Shown here: piece after piece, positions 6,296-11,788 of the stretch
Position numbering within the stretch: position 1 is the first letter of the stretch
How the letters are laid out: every line of letters starts with the position of its first letter
Source of the DNA: Coxiellaceae bacterium
GTDB taxonomy: Bacteria; Pseudomonadota; Gammaproteobacteria; Coxiellales; Coxiellaceae
DNA length: 11,788 bases
Reading direction: 5' to 3'
Assembly: GCA_014238325.1 (NCBI GenBank)
Contig: JABABH010000204.1
Location: 1-11,788 of the forward strand
Position numbers and translations under genes: made by a program
The notes under the pieces: model-generated
Databases searched by the model: none
What the model was told of the DNA's origin: nothing
Seen by the model: the letters and a program-made list of their open reading frames with translations, nothing else

Positions 6296-6763
6296 ATGGC
6301 TAAAACTTTAATGAAAAAACGGCATAATGCCCGACGATATGCATTACAAGCGCTGTATCAATGGTCGTTTCATGATATGCCTGCCAAACAATTGCTCAAG
6401 GAGTTTATACCTGACCCTGCTATCAGCATGACCGAGGACGTGGATCGTGCTTATTTTCAGGCTCTCGTCAATGGCACACTAGCAGAACTGAGCTCGCTGG
6501 ATGAAACCATCAGTGTTTGCTTAGATCGATCCCCATCCTCCTTGAATCGGGTAGAACGGATGGTATTGCGCTTGGCAGTCTATGAACTGCTGCATCGCCT
6601 CGAGATCCCCTCCGTTGTCGTTATTGATCAAGCCATTGAATTGGCAAAAGAGTTTGGTGCTCAAGGAGGTTATAAATACGTCAATGGCGTGCTCGATGCG
6701 ATCGTGATTCGTATGGGCAGCAGGCGAGAGTCTCAAGCTCCGCAGCCATCGAATTCATTGTAA
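6296..6763 (+). CDS. nusB: Transcription antitermination factor NusB
   Basis: NusB binds boxA RNA together with ribosomal protein S10 (NusE) and takes part in antitermination of rRNA operons. The all-helical family signature is clear: RRYALQALYQWSF near the N-terminus, then LDRSPSSLNRVERMVLRLAVYEL, the family's VVIDQAIELAKEFG, and YKYVNGVLDAI. Length (155 aa) is typical apart from a short polar tail. The ATG lies 14 nt after the nrdR stop with AAAGG upstream, so it belongs to the glyA-nrdR transcript. In E. coli ribD and ribE lie between nrdR and nusB; here they are absent. Confidence 0.97.
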   Translation: MAKTLMKKRHNARRYALQALYQWSFHDMPAKQLLKEFIPDPAISMTEDVDRAYFQALVNGTLAELSSLDETISVCLDRSPSSLNRVERMVLRLAVYELLHRLEIPSVVVIDQAIELAKEFGAQGGYKYVNGVLDAIVIRMGSRRESQAPQPSNSL

Positions 6764-6779
6764 AAAATAGCCTGCTTTA

Positions 6780-6797
6780 GTATATTACTTAATATAC
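6780..6797 (+). terminator. Weak AT-rich hairpin after nusB
   Basis: GTATATT (6780-6786) and AATATAC (6791-6797) form a perfect 7-bp inverted repeat with a 4-nt loop, and ATTTTT follows a few bases later. The stem is almost all A and T and would be unstable, so termination here would be partial at best. It may instead be a binding site. Confidence 0.25.
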
Positions 6798-6825
6798 CCT
6801 GATTTTTAGAGCGGCTAGTTCAGAT

Positions 6826-7923
6826 ATGTTTAGATTCGTCAATCCAGTGCAACGGCATATAGGCAAAAAACATTATGTCTTTGGTATGGGCTTACCTGTA
6901 TTAGTCGCCTCAGAGCTGTTAAATACGCCCTCCCACCAGCATGCTTTATCGCAATTGCCTTCTCTCACAGGGCTCTCTGCATCCGATTATCAAAGCAACT
7001 ACTTGAGCTTTGTGCATCATTTTGCGGAGTATGTACAGGCGATACCCGCGGCGTATGACGCAAAACTAGGCACCTTATTCAATCATAGCTTGCAAAGGGG
7101 TATGTATGCCTTGGAGCATTACCTTAGCGATGGAGGTAGTGATCTATTAGAGCGGTATGCTGTCTTTACAGCTGCTATGCTCTTGGATATAACGCAAGTC
7201 TTTTATAAGCGATCGCATTATATTACCCATGCAACGGGTACCTTTATTCAGGAATGGAATCCTTTTTTGGGAAGCTTGGTGGCAGCCAACGCTGATTATT
7301 ACCGCATCATGCCGATGAGAGATCATGCGCATTTATCTTTAAGTATTGGCATGATCGCAGAAAAATTGCTACCCATGAAAGGATGGTGTTGGATCACGAA
7401 TGATCGTTTAATATTCAGCCACTGGTTAGCTGCTTTATATGGCATGGAGGTAAAAGAAGCATCACGCTTGATGCTGATTATACAATTGCTAAAACAACAG
7501 CCCATCAGCGCGCTTGAAGATGAATTCTCCGTAACAGCTGATTTAAACGAACGTTTAATTGAACACTACGAAGATACGCAATATGCCGATGCCTTTTTAC
7601 CATGGTTGCAAGATGAATGGGAAAACGGCCATATTCAGCTCGATCACGGTATCTCGACATTTGCCGAGGGGCATGAAAATAAATTATTTTTATCGGTAGA
7701 GATTATCGATCGGTTTTTAATACGCTTCCCTGGGATATCATTGATGCATATATTGCAGCAGTTTAGAAATTTATTAGGTCACAACCACGTGAGTTACCGA
7801 CCACAGCATGCCTTTTTGGGCCCTAAAGCGCCGGTGCAGTCGGGTATCGTTATCCCAGCCTTGAATGTGACGATGAGTCATGCTACCTTGGATCCCAAGC
7901 CATCTTCTCATTTATCCCGATAA
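6826..7923 (+). CDS. TraI_2-family (MOBH relaxase-like) protein with degenerate HD motifs
   Basis: The N-terminal half follows the TraI_2 layout: LPVLVASELL, then GLSASDYQSNYLSFVHHFAEYVQAIPA (49-74), then LGTLFNHSL (81-89), then W144-N-P, then a region MRDHAHLSLSIGMIAEKLLP. Active MOBH relaxases carry an HH pair before GGLL.HSLE and an HDxGK motif. Here the HH pair is replaced (AYDAK), His87 of the HSL motif remains, and the HDxGK position reads L120-D-I-T-Q. Catalysis is therefore unlikely. The C-terminal part (about 285-340) could be a small winged-helix domain like TraI_2_C, but that is tentative. It starts 62 nt after nusB on the same strand, has no conjugation genes around it, and sits in the place of thiL. 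The assignment is from remembered family patterns; the function is unknown. Confidence 0.8.
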   Translation: MFRFVNPVQRHIGKKHYVFGMGLPVLVASELLNTPSHQHALSQLPSLTGLSASDYQSNYLSFVHHFAEYVQAIPAAYDAKLGTLFNHSLQRGMYALEHYLSDGGSDLLERYAVFTAAMLLDITQVFYKRSHYITHATGTFIQEWNPFLGSLVAANADYYRIMPMRDHAHLSLSIGMIAEKLLPMKGWCWITNDRLIFSHWLAALYGMEVKEASRLMLIIQLLKQQPISALEDEFSVTADLNERLIEHYEDTQYADAFLPWLQDEWENGHIQLDHGISTFAEGHENKLFLSVEIIDRFLIRFPGISLMHILQQFRNLLGHNHVSYRPQHAFLGPKAPVQSGIVIPALNVTMSHATLDPKPSSHLSR

Positions 7924-8013
7924 CCGCAGTATTTTTTTTAGTATAGGATGAAATAATACCATTCAGCTTATCAATCATCGATACAACAAAAATAGCATAC
8001 GAAGTCATTAAAA

Positions 8014-8421
8014 ATGTCAGCTAATGAGATAACGATCATTGGATTTCAGATCGCTAGGGTCACGCCTGAGAGCCATAGAGAAGCTTTCTACCATGCGTTA
8101 GTGCTTCGCTGCTTTCGCATTAACCCGGATTACCTTGAAGAGATGACAGACCGTACAGTGCTGAAAAAAACCCGTATAGAGATTTCTTTAAAAAATTTTA
8201 GAATGCACGAAGCACTGGGTGATGACATACATGTATTGCTTAAAAACAAATTAATAGAAAGAGAATTAATAGAAAGCTATGACGGTCTCGCACTGAATGA
8301 CAAACCTAAGTACGAACCTGCTCCCAAACCTATACTCATTACAAAATTAACGATAAAGAGCTTGACAGAGGAGGTAATCGGCTGCTTACAGTATTTTCAG
8401 CGAGTGGGTGATAACATTTAA
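8014..8421 (+). CDS. Hypothetical protein, probable 5' part of a split gene
   Basis: This 135-residue ORF is not recognised. It is rich in Lys, Glu, Ile and Leu with no signal peptide or membrane segment. It starts with ATG at 8014 with only a weak GAAG upstream. Its stop lies inside the next ORF, which overlaps by 14 nt in the +1 frame. The segment RIEISLKNF and the end LTEEVIGCLQYFQRVGDN resemble YIDIVLHDV and LKEEALSILYALQNSGYN of the ORF set at 8999-9515. In that set the homologous chain continues without a break past GYN, whereas here it stops at GDNI. I therefore favour a frameshifted single gene with 8408-8878, though translational coupling of two real genes is possible. Confidence 0.6.
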   Translation: MSANEITIIGFQIARVTPESHREAFYHALVLRCFRINPDYLEEMTDRTVLKKTRIEISLKNFRMHEALGDDIHVLLKNKLIERELIESYDGLALNDKPKYEPAPKPILITKLTIKSLTEEVIGCLQYFQRVGDNI

Positions 8422-8878
8422 TAATGTAGACCTAAATTCTATAGATGATAAATTTAATTTTAACCCTAAAGCAAGTTATGTGAAACTCTTGAAGCAGTAC
8501 CGCGGTATGCTTTCTTTACGGAGCTTATCCCAAAAAGTAATATTAGGGGACGCTGATCAGCGTCATCGTTTTTTTAATCCTACAAACGAGACAGATGAAG
8601 GTTATAGAAAAATTTTATGTGAAGATACGCCATTTGAGGAAGTTGGTAATAGGGCAGTCCTTAATTTGCCTGTGGAAAGATTTAATAAGATATCTGATAT
8701 ACTAACTCCACTAGTTTGGATTGTAAATTTATTTTATATAATGTTCTTATTATACAACTACTGTCCTCCATTTTTGGAAATATTCAGTGAGCTCATATCG
8801 GGTCTTCCAAGTAGTCCAGAGAGAGAGTCAGCTTGGACTGAATGGTTTGAGAGGAGTCAGGGCGGGCTGTCTCCATGA
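8408..8878 (+). CDS. Hypothetical membrane-anchored protein, probable 3' part of the split gene
   Basis: The frame is open from 8378 and its first usable start is GTG at 8408, inside the previous ORF and without a clear Shine-Dalgarno. The product of up to 156 residues is not recognised. One hydrophobic stretch (about 98-118, LVWIVNLFYIMFLLY) is a likely membrane segment, followed by a short acidic tail. Near the N-terminus, D[DN]KF and QYRGMLSLRSLSQ resemble HDRF and RRGMHALIVQSAR in the ORF at 9054-9515. The similarity to that paralogue thus continues across the 8408-8421 junction, which argues that a one-base shift there split an originally continuous gene. Sequencing error in the overlap is an alternative. 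Confidence 0.55.
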   Translation: MITFNNVDLNSIDDKFNFNPKASYVKLLKQYRGMLSLRSLSQKVILGDADQRHRFFNPTNETDEGYRKILCEDTPFEEVGNRAVLNLPVERFNKISDILTPLVWIVNLFYIMFLLYNYCPPFLEIFSELISGLPSSPERESAWTEWFERSQGGLSP

Positions 8879-8998
8879 AAAATCTGAATTTTTGCTGAAT
8901 AGCGAAAGTGGATATTCATTTTTTGTATAATATGAAATAATGCACTCTAAATATTATAGATACCTATCAAATGAATCACCACAGGAGTGCTATTAAAG

Positions 8999-9515
8999 AT
9001 GCCCAATAAAATGACCTTAATTCAGGTTAGACTCTGTCCTCGCCCCCACGAGCATGACGAAGGGCGTAGGTGTCGATATCAACCTGATGACTAAGGTCAC
9101 AACTAGCCTTGATGCCAATATTCGTGCAGTAGCATACATAGACATAGTTTTACACGATGTTAAACAGCAAGGGCAACCAACACAACCTATATGTATACCA
9201 TTTTATAAAAAATTAAAAATAAGCTATAAAGGTGATTTCATCTTTGATAATTGTATGCTCATACGTGCACCGATTCTTCTCAATGAACTTAAAGAGGAGG
9301 CACTCAGTATTTTGTATGCTTTGCAGAATTCAGGGTATAACTTTATGATAACAAAAGTAAGTTTTAAGCAAAATCACGACAGATTTTTGAGAAGAGGGAT
9401 GCACGCCCTGATTGTCCAAAGTGCGAGGCAATGCATTCAATGGCTGCACTTCCTGTGGGGCTTTGGTCAGGAAATAGGGCATCAGGAAATGGAGACTATT
9501 CAGCTCGCTTCTTGA
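8999..9515 (+). pseudogene. Probable frameshifted paralogue of the 8014-8878 locus
   Basis: An ATG at 8999 preceded by AGGAG (8983-8987) opens a frame encoding MPNKMTLIQVRLCPRP and ending at TAA 9092-9094. The downstream 153-codon ORF from ATG 9054 to 9515 lies in the next frame and has no Shine-Dalgarno of its own. Skipping one base in the C5 run at 9043-9047 joins the two into one chain of about 170 residues. That chain resembles the neighbouring 8014 product at the N-terminus (TLIQVRL against TIIGFQI) and in the middle. It ends soon after RGMHALIVQSAR, so it lacks the membrane segment of the neighbour. It may be a decayed duplicate, a phase-variable gene, or an assembly error; the ORF from 9054 alone could also be a real gene. 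The function is unknown. Confidence 0.5.
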
Positions 9516-9571
9516 ATGGTTTTACACCATGAAAAAACGATATTGTTTGCAGGTCACCCGTGATAGATAAT

Positions 9572-9581
9572 AGGAGGGATG
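9572..9581 (+). promoter_or_regulatory. Ribosome binding site abnormally close to the pilE start
   Basis: AGGAGG at 9572-9577 is a strong Shine-Dalgarno but leaves a 1-nt spacer to the ATG at 9579. The usual spacer is 5 to 9 nt. No ATG, GTG or TTG in frame lies between the upstream stop and 9579, or between 9579 and the cleavage-site Gly codon, so the sequence offers no better start except rare ATA codons at 9567 and 9570. Confidence 0.5.
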
Positions 9582-9959
9582 TGGTTTAGCAGAGGATTTA
9601 CTTTATTGGAATTATTGATAGCCATGGCCGTGTTAACGCTTTTAATGAGCTTAGCCTACCCGCGTTATCATGCTTATATTCGGCAATCGAATCGTCGCGC
9701 AGTTGAAGTGTCTTTATTAGCAGGAGCTGGTCGTTTAGAAAGCTTCTATGAAGCACATCGTAGCTATGCTGGCGCAACGTGGCATGATCTGTCACTGCAA
9801 CCTGTCGAGAGTCACTACACTTTTCAGTTTTCAGAAAAGACGGATGATCATTATCGCTTAGAAGCTGTTCCACTCAGGGGGCAAGATCAAGATCGATGCA
9901 AGCTATTATGGATCAATGAACGTGGTAGACACGGTGCTGCTGATGCAAATTGCTGGTAA
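9579..9959 (+). CDS. pilE: Type IV minor pilin, PilE-like
   Basis: A short leader MWFSRG is followed by the class III signal G|FTLLELLIAM: prepilin peptidase would cut after Gly6 and methylate Phe7, and Glu11 is the conserved Glu5 of the mature pilin. The hydrophobic alpha-1 segment runs to about residue 27. The C-terminal half matches PilE-type minor pilins: YTFQF, YRLEAVP, then Cys107 and Cys125 in DRC...ADANCW, which would close the D-region disulphide loop. Length (126 aa) is near normal for the family. The pilin would sit in the inner membrane until assembled into the type IV pilus or a related secretion machine. No other pil gene is nearby. AGGAGG ends only one base before the ATG, and an in-frame stop lies at 9564-9566, so no earlier ATG exists. 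The gene symbol is a family-level call. Confidence 0.85.
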   Translation: MWFSRGFTLLELLIAMAVLTLLMSLAYPRYHAYIRQSNRRAVEVSLLAGAGRLESFYEAHRSYAGATWHDLSLQPVESHYTFQFSEKTDDHYRLEAVPLRGQDQDRCKLLWINERGRHGAADANCW

Positions 9960-10000
9960 ATTGGCATATGCTATGATGGAGGCTCTTCTGTTATCGATGA

Positions 10001-10036
10001 GTCACTTCAAGGGCATGCTTCGCATCTTGAAGTGGC
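10001..10036 (+). terminator. Strong hairpin between pilE and the methyltransferase gene
   Basis: CACTTCAAG (10003-10011) and CTTGAAGTG (10026-10034) pair perfectly. A T-G and a G-C pair extend the outside, and ATGC/GCAT with a TTC loop extends the inside past a three-base bulge. No T-run follows, so a simple intrinsic terminator is unlikely. It may be a 3' mRNA-stabilising structure, a rho-related site, or a protein-binding palindrome. Confidence 0.45.
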
Positions 10037-10073
10037 ATGGATATATAGGGTGATCTATGTCTAGGGGTGCGTT

Positions 10074-10880
10074 ATGAAATCGATGGTCCATACCAGTGCA
10101 GAGCCTTCTCATTATGACTGCTTAGCCGACAACTACGATGCTTTTAATGAAAAAAATTCAGCACAGATAAATCAGTTGATAGCCAAGCTATTGCAACACT
10201 ATGGGGTCCAAACCGTCCTCGATTTGAGTTGTGGCACGGGATCGCAAGCACTGTGGTTGACACAATGCGGTTATGAGGTAGTGGGTGTCGATATGAATAG
10301 AAAAATGCTGAATATTGCAAAAGCTAAAACTCAAGAGCAGCATCTGGATATACGTTTCATAGAAGGCGATATGCGTGATATTCGAGTAGGAGAGTTTGAT
10401 GCAGTGATCACAATATTTAATGCCATTGGGCATCTTACTCAGCAAGATTTTCGTCGATCGTTGTCGAATATTCGGCATCAACTTCACGATCGTGGTTTGT
10501 ATATTTTTGATATTTTTAATTTAGCTTATTTATTACAAGATGATCATATTACGCGATTGACCATAGACTGGCAGACCCTATCGGGCAGTCGGACAACACG
10601 TGATATTCAATATAGTACGGTAAATGCAGAGGGTATATTGGCGTCTTATGATCTTTGCTTCGAATGCATAGGAGATCTTGAACCGACGACCTCAACCTAT
10701 GCACAGACCTTGCAAATATATACGGCTCAGCAAATCAAGGCGCTATTATATCAGCATGGGTTTAAGGTATTGCAGCAATGTCAAATAGACGGAGGGCCCT
10801 TGTCGAAGGAGACAGAACGTATCGTAACTATCGCAATCAAAGCGAGTGATGAAAGCAGCGATGCAAGCACTTTAATATGA
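10074..10880 (+). CDS. Class I SAM-dependent methyltransferase
   Basis: The 268-residue protein has a Rossmann-type methyltransferase core. Motif I is VLDLSCGTGS at 48-57, the acidic end of strand beta-2 is VVGVDMN (69-75), and GDMRDI lies at 98-103. FDAVITIFNAIGHL and GLYIFDIFN follow as the later core strands. No membrane segment is seen, so it should be cytoplasmic. The substrate cannot be told: the core resembles small-molecule methyltransferases of the Methyltransf_11/25 type, and the C-terminal half, with a YTAQQIKALLYQHGF motif common to that group, fits this. The ATG at 10074 has AGGGG at 10063-10067, a 6-nt spacer. It is a separate unit from pilE, with a strong hairpin between them. 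Confidence 0.92.
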   Translation: MKSMVHTSAEPSHYDCLADNYDAFNEKNSAQINQLIAKLLQHYGVQTVLDLSCGTGSQALWLTQCGYEVVGVDMNRKMLNIAKAKTQEQHLDIRFIEGDMRDIRVGEFDAVITIFNAIGHLTQQDFRRSLSNIRHQLHDRGLYIFDIFNLAYLLQDDHITRLTIDWQTLSGSRTTRDIQYSTVNAEGILASYDLCFECIGDLEPTTSTYAQTLQIYTAQQIKALLYQHGFKVLQQCQIDGGPLSKETERIVTIAIKASDESSDASTLI

Positions 10881-10986
10881 ATAAGGTGGGTACAAACGGT
10901 ATTGAATAGCATAAGAAGCCGTGCTAAATATAGCATGATACGTTGTAACGGCGCGTTGGTGCGCCAATCATCTTATCTGGGTTATC

Positions 10987-11000
10987 AGGAGATTTTTATG
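10987..11000 (+). promoter_or_regulatory. Ribosome binding site deciding the start at 10998
   Basis: AGGAG at 10987-10991 with a 6-nt spacer precedes ATG 10998. The same frame is open back to a TTG at 10902, but that start has no Shine-Dalgarno and the intervening 32 codons cover two hairpins (TGCTA/TAGCA at 10922-10935 and GGCGC/GCGCC at 10950-10965), which looks like untranslated leader. Confidence 0.75.
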
Positions 11001-11639
11001 GATGCGGAACAGCCTGCCTCAAATACAGAAAATTATAGTTTAGAAAAATTTCAAATTAACTATGTAAAAGGCACTGCCGTGCCGGAACATTTACTGGTGA
11101 GTTTGAATCGTGTTTTGAAGAAGCTATGTAAAGAGTACCCTACTTATACGTGGGAGAAGGACTCTAAAGTCATTGTCGAAGCTTTAATGTCTGACCCGGA
11201 GCTTCCTGATCGTAGTCGGTTGGAGGTGTATAAGATCGAAGCAGAGAAGAAGAAGGGTGCTAAAAAGTCCTCTGTTAATTTTTATATCCCTCCTATTCTA
11301 GCTGCAGTCGATGTGTATACGTTTATAGCATATGAGCCGCCCATGCGTGTTGATTCACCCTACTATCGAGCACCCCCATTACGAAAAGCAGAGCCCCTAT
11401 CATCGGAAGCTCAGCTGGATCGCTCTTTTGTATTTGTGCCGAGGTGCTGCGAGGATAGACATGACGAGTTGTCTGTGCTGCCTGCACGGGATTTTAAGTC
11501 TCAATTTTCTGTGGATACAGCCTCTCTGATACTACAAAACTTTGAGGTGCGTTCAGAGTCTAAGTTTATGCTGTGGAATTTAAAATACGTGCATGTCGAG
11601 CCGCCTTCTACCGAGCCATCGTTACGTGGTTCGAGCTGA
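10998..11639 (+). CDS. Hypothetical protein (213 aa)
   Basis: The product is not recognised. It has no signal peptide and no membrane segment. Residues about 10-75 look alpha-helical and charged (LLVSLNRVLKKLCKEYP), followed by a basic stretch, AEKKKGAKKSS. Next come a segment rich in aromatic residues and proline, with IPPILAAVDVYTFIAYEPP, and a beta-rich end (SKFMLWNLKYVHVEPP). The N-terminal MDAEQPASNTENYS is polar and probably disordered. Codon and base composition resemble its neighbours. It begins 117 nt after the methyltransferase stop and is probably its own unit, with a weak candidate -35 TTGAAT at 10902 and -10 TAAATA at 10925. A soluble effector or an accessory protein is possible, but nothing in the sequence decides this. 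Confidence 0.8.
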   Translation: MDAEQPASNTENYSLEKFQINYVKGTAVPEHLLVSLNRVLKKLCKEYPTYTWEKDSKVIVEALMSDPELPDRSRLEVYKIEAEKKKGAKKSSVNFYIPPILAAVDVYTFIAYEPPMRVDSPYYRAPPLRKAEPLSSEAQLDRSFVFVPRCCEDRHDELSVLPARDFKSQFSVDTASLILQNFEVRSESKFMLWNLKYVHVEPPSTEPSLRGSS

Positions 11640-11648
11640 TAGGGGGTG

Positions 11649-11720
11649 CCAGCTGAGTTGATGTTTTGCAGCCAAAGGGCGCGCTATTCGCTGCTAGCTG
11701 GTCTCTCGAGATCTTGATTT
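11649..11720 (+). terminator. Possible terminator region after the 213-aa gene
   Basis: CCAGCT (11649-11654) pairs with AGCTGG (11696-11701), and nested inside GCAGC (11668-11672) pairs with GCTGC (11690-11694). A T6 run follows in GATTTTTTAAA about 16 nt after the stem. The distance from stem to T-run is too long for a classic intrinsic terminator. No gene is visible from 11640 to the right edge. Confidence 0.25.
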
Positions 11721-11788
11721 TTTAAATAGGCTGTGGTTATGATGTCTAGACAGCTTTCTGCTAGTTGTATTTTTTGGGAATAGGGCAG

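Larger units (their letters stand above)
7941..8944 (+). repeat. Shared upstream element before two paralogous ORF sets (7941-7960 and 8925-8944)
   Basis: GTATA-N2-ATGAAATAAT occurs at 7941-7957 and 8925-8941, each preceded by a T-run (8 and 6 T). It lies upstream of the ORFs starting at 8014 and 8999. In the second copy it contains TATAAT (8926-8931), a perfect -10, but no -35 stands out. A shared leader supports the view that the two loci arose by duplication. Confidence 0.5.

Noticed and set aside
6777..6797. Possible PmrA box upstream of the TraI_2-like gene (CTTAATATA half-site)
   Set aside because: Only one good half-site is present; the TTAG upstream is 12 bp away rather than 11 and lacks the core TTAA.
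6826..7923. Active conjugative relaxase indicating an integrative element
   Set aside because: Catalytic HH and HDxGK residues are missing and no transfer, integrase or attachment-site signals are visible nearby.
9531..9572. 13-codon ORF starting MKKRYC just before pilE as a leader peptide
   Set aside because: It has no Shine-Dalgarno and no attenuator structure, and short ORFs of this size are expected by chance.
10868..10890. TTTAATATG near the end of the methyltransferase gene as a PmrA half-site
   Set aside because: No second TTAA lies 11 bp away on either side.
10902..10997. N-terminal extension of the 213-aa protein from a TTG at 10902
   Set aside because: No Shine-Dalgarno precedes the TTG, the stretch holds hairpins, and ATG 10998 has a well-spaced AGGAG.
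11332..11529. 65-codon plus-strand ORF inside the 213-aa gene
   Set aside because: It is an alternative-frame shadow with no ribosome binding site and no recognisable product.

Overview
The window looks like chromosome of a host-associated gammaproteobacterium, most likely in or near the Legionellales (Legionella/Coxiella/Rickettsiella type). The reasons are moderate-to-low GC, ordinary gammaproteobacterial housekeeping genes (glyA, nrdR, nusB, a pilE-like pilin), and two large low-complexity genes that look like secreted host-directed effectors. Each of those two has, on its own strand, a tandem TTAA element resembling the PmrA box that controls Dot/Icm effector genes. The genus cannot be fixed from this sequence alone.

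Left part (1-4141, all minus strand). At the left edge lies the N-terminal 285 codons of a gene that continues past the window. It encodes a proline-rich protein with (PPA)n tracts followed by a WH2-like actin-monomer-binding motif, and a second copy of the module starts at the edge. Upstream of it is a 1004-residue repeat-rich acidic protein. This has three exact mode-I 14-3-3 motifs (RSxSxP), four RxRSxS kinase-type sites, several families of internal repeats, and a C-terminal coiled coil followed by a hydrophobic segment. Both proteins share a short motif, [VI]xx[LI][IV]xx[FY][EGK]. Together they suggest a small island of PmrA-regulated effectors aimed at host actin and phospho-signalling.

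Centre (4142-7923, plus strand). After a 359-bp divergent intergenic region comes a compact glyA-nrdR-nusB operon. The riboflavin genes that separate nrdR and nusB in E. coli are missing. A degenerate TraI_2-family (MOBH relaxase-like HD-fold) protein sits after nusB, where thiL would be expected.

Right part (7924-11788, plus strand). Two adjacent sets of unrecognised ORFs look like a decayed tandem duplication: 8014-8878 is split by an overlap in another frame, and 8999-9515 is split near a C5 run. They share a promoter-region element. Then come an orphan PilE-like minor pilin, an intergenic hairpin, a class I SAM-dependent methyltransferase, and a 213-residue protein of unknown function. 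No tRNA, rRNA, CRISPR array or insertion sequence was seen.
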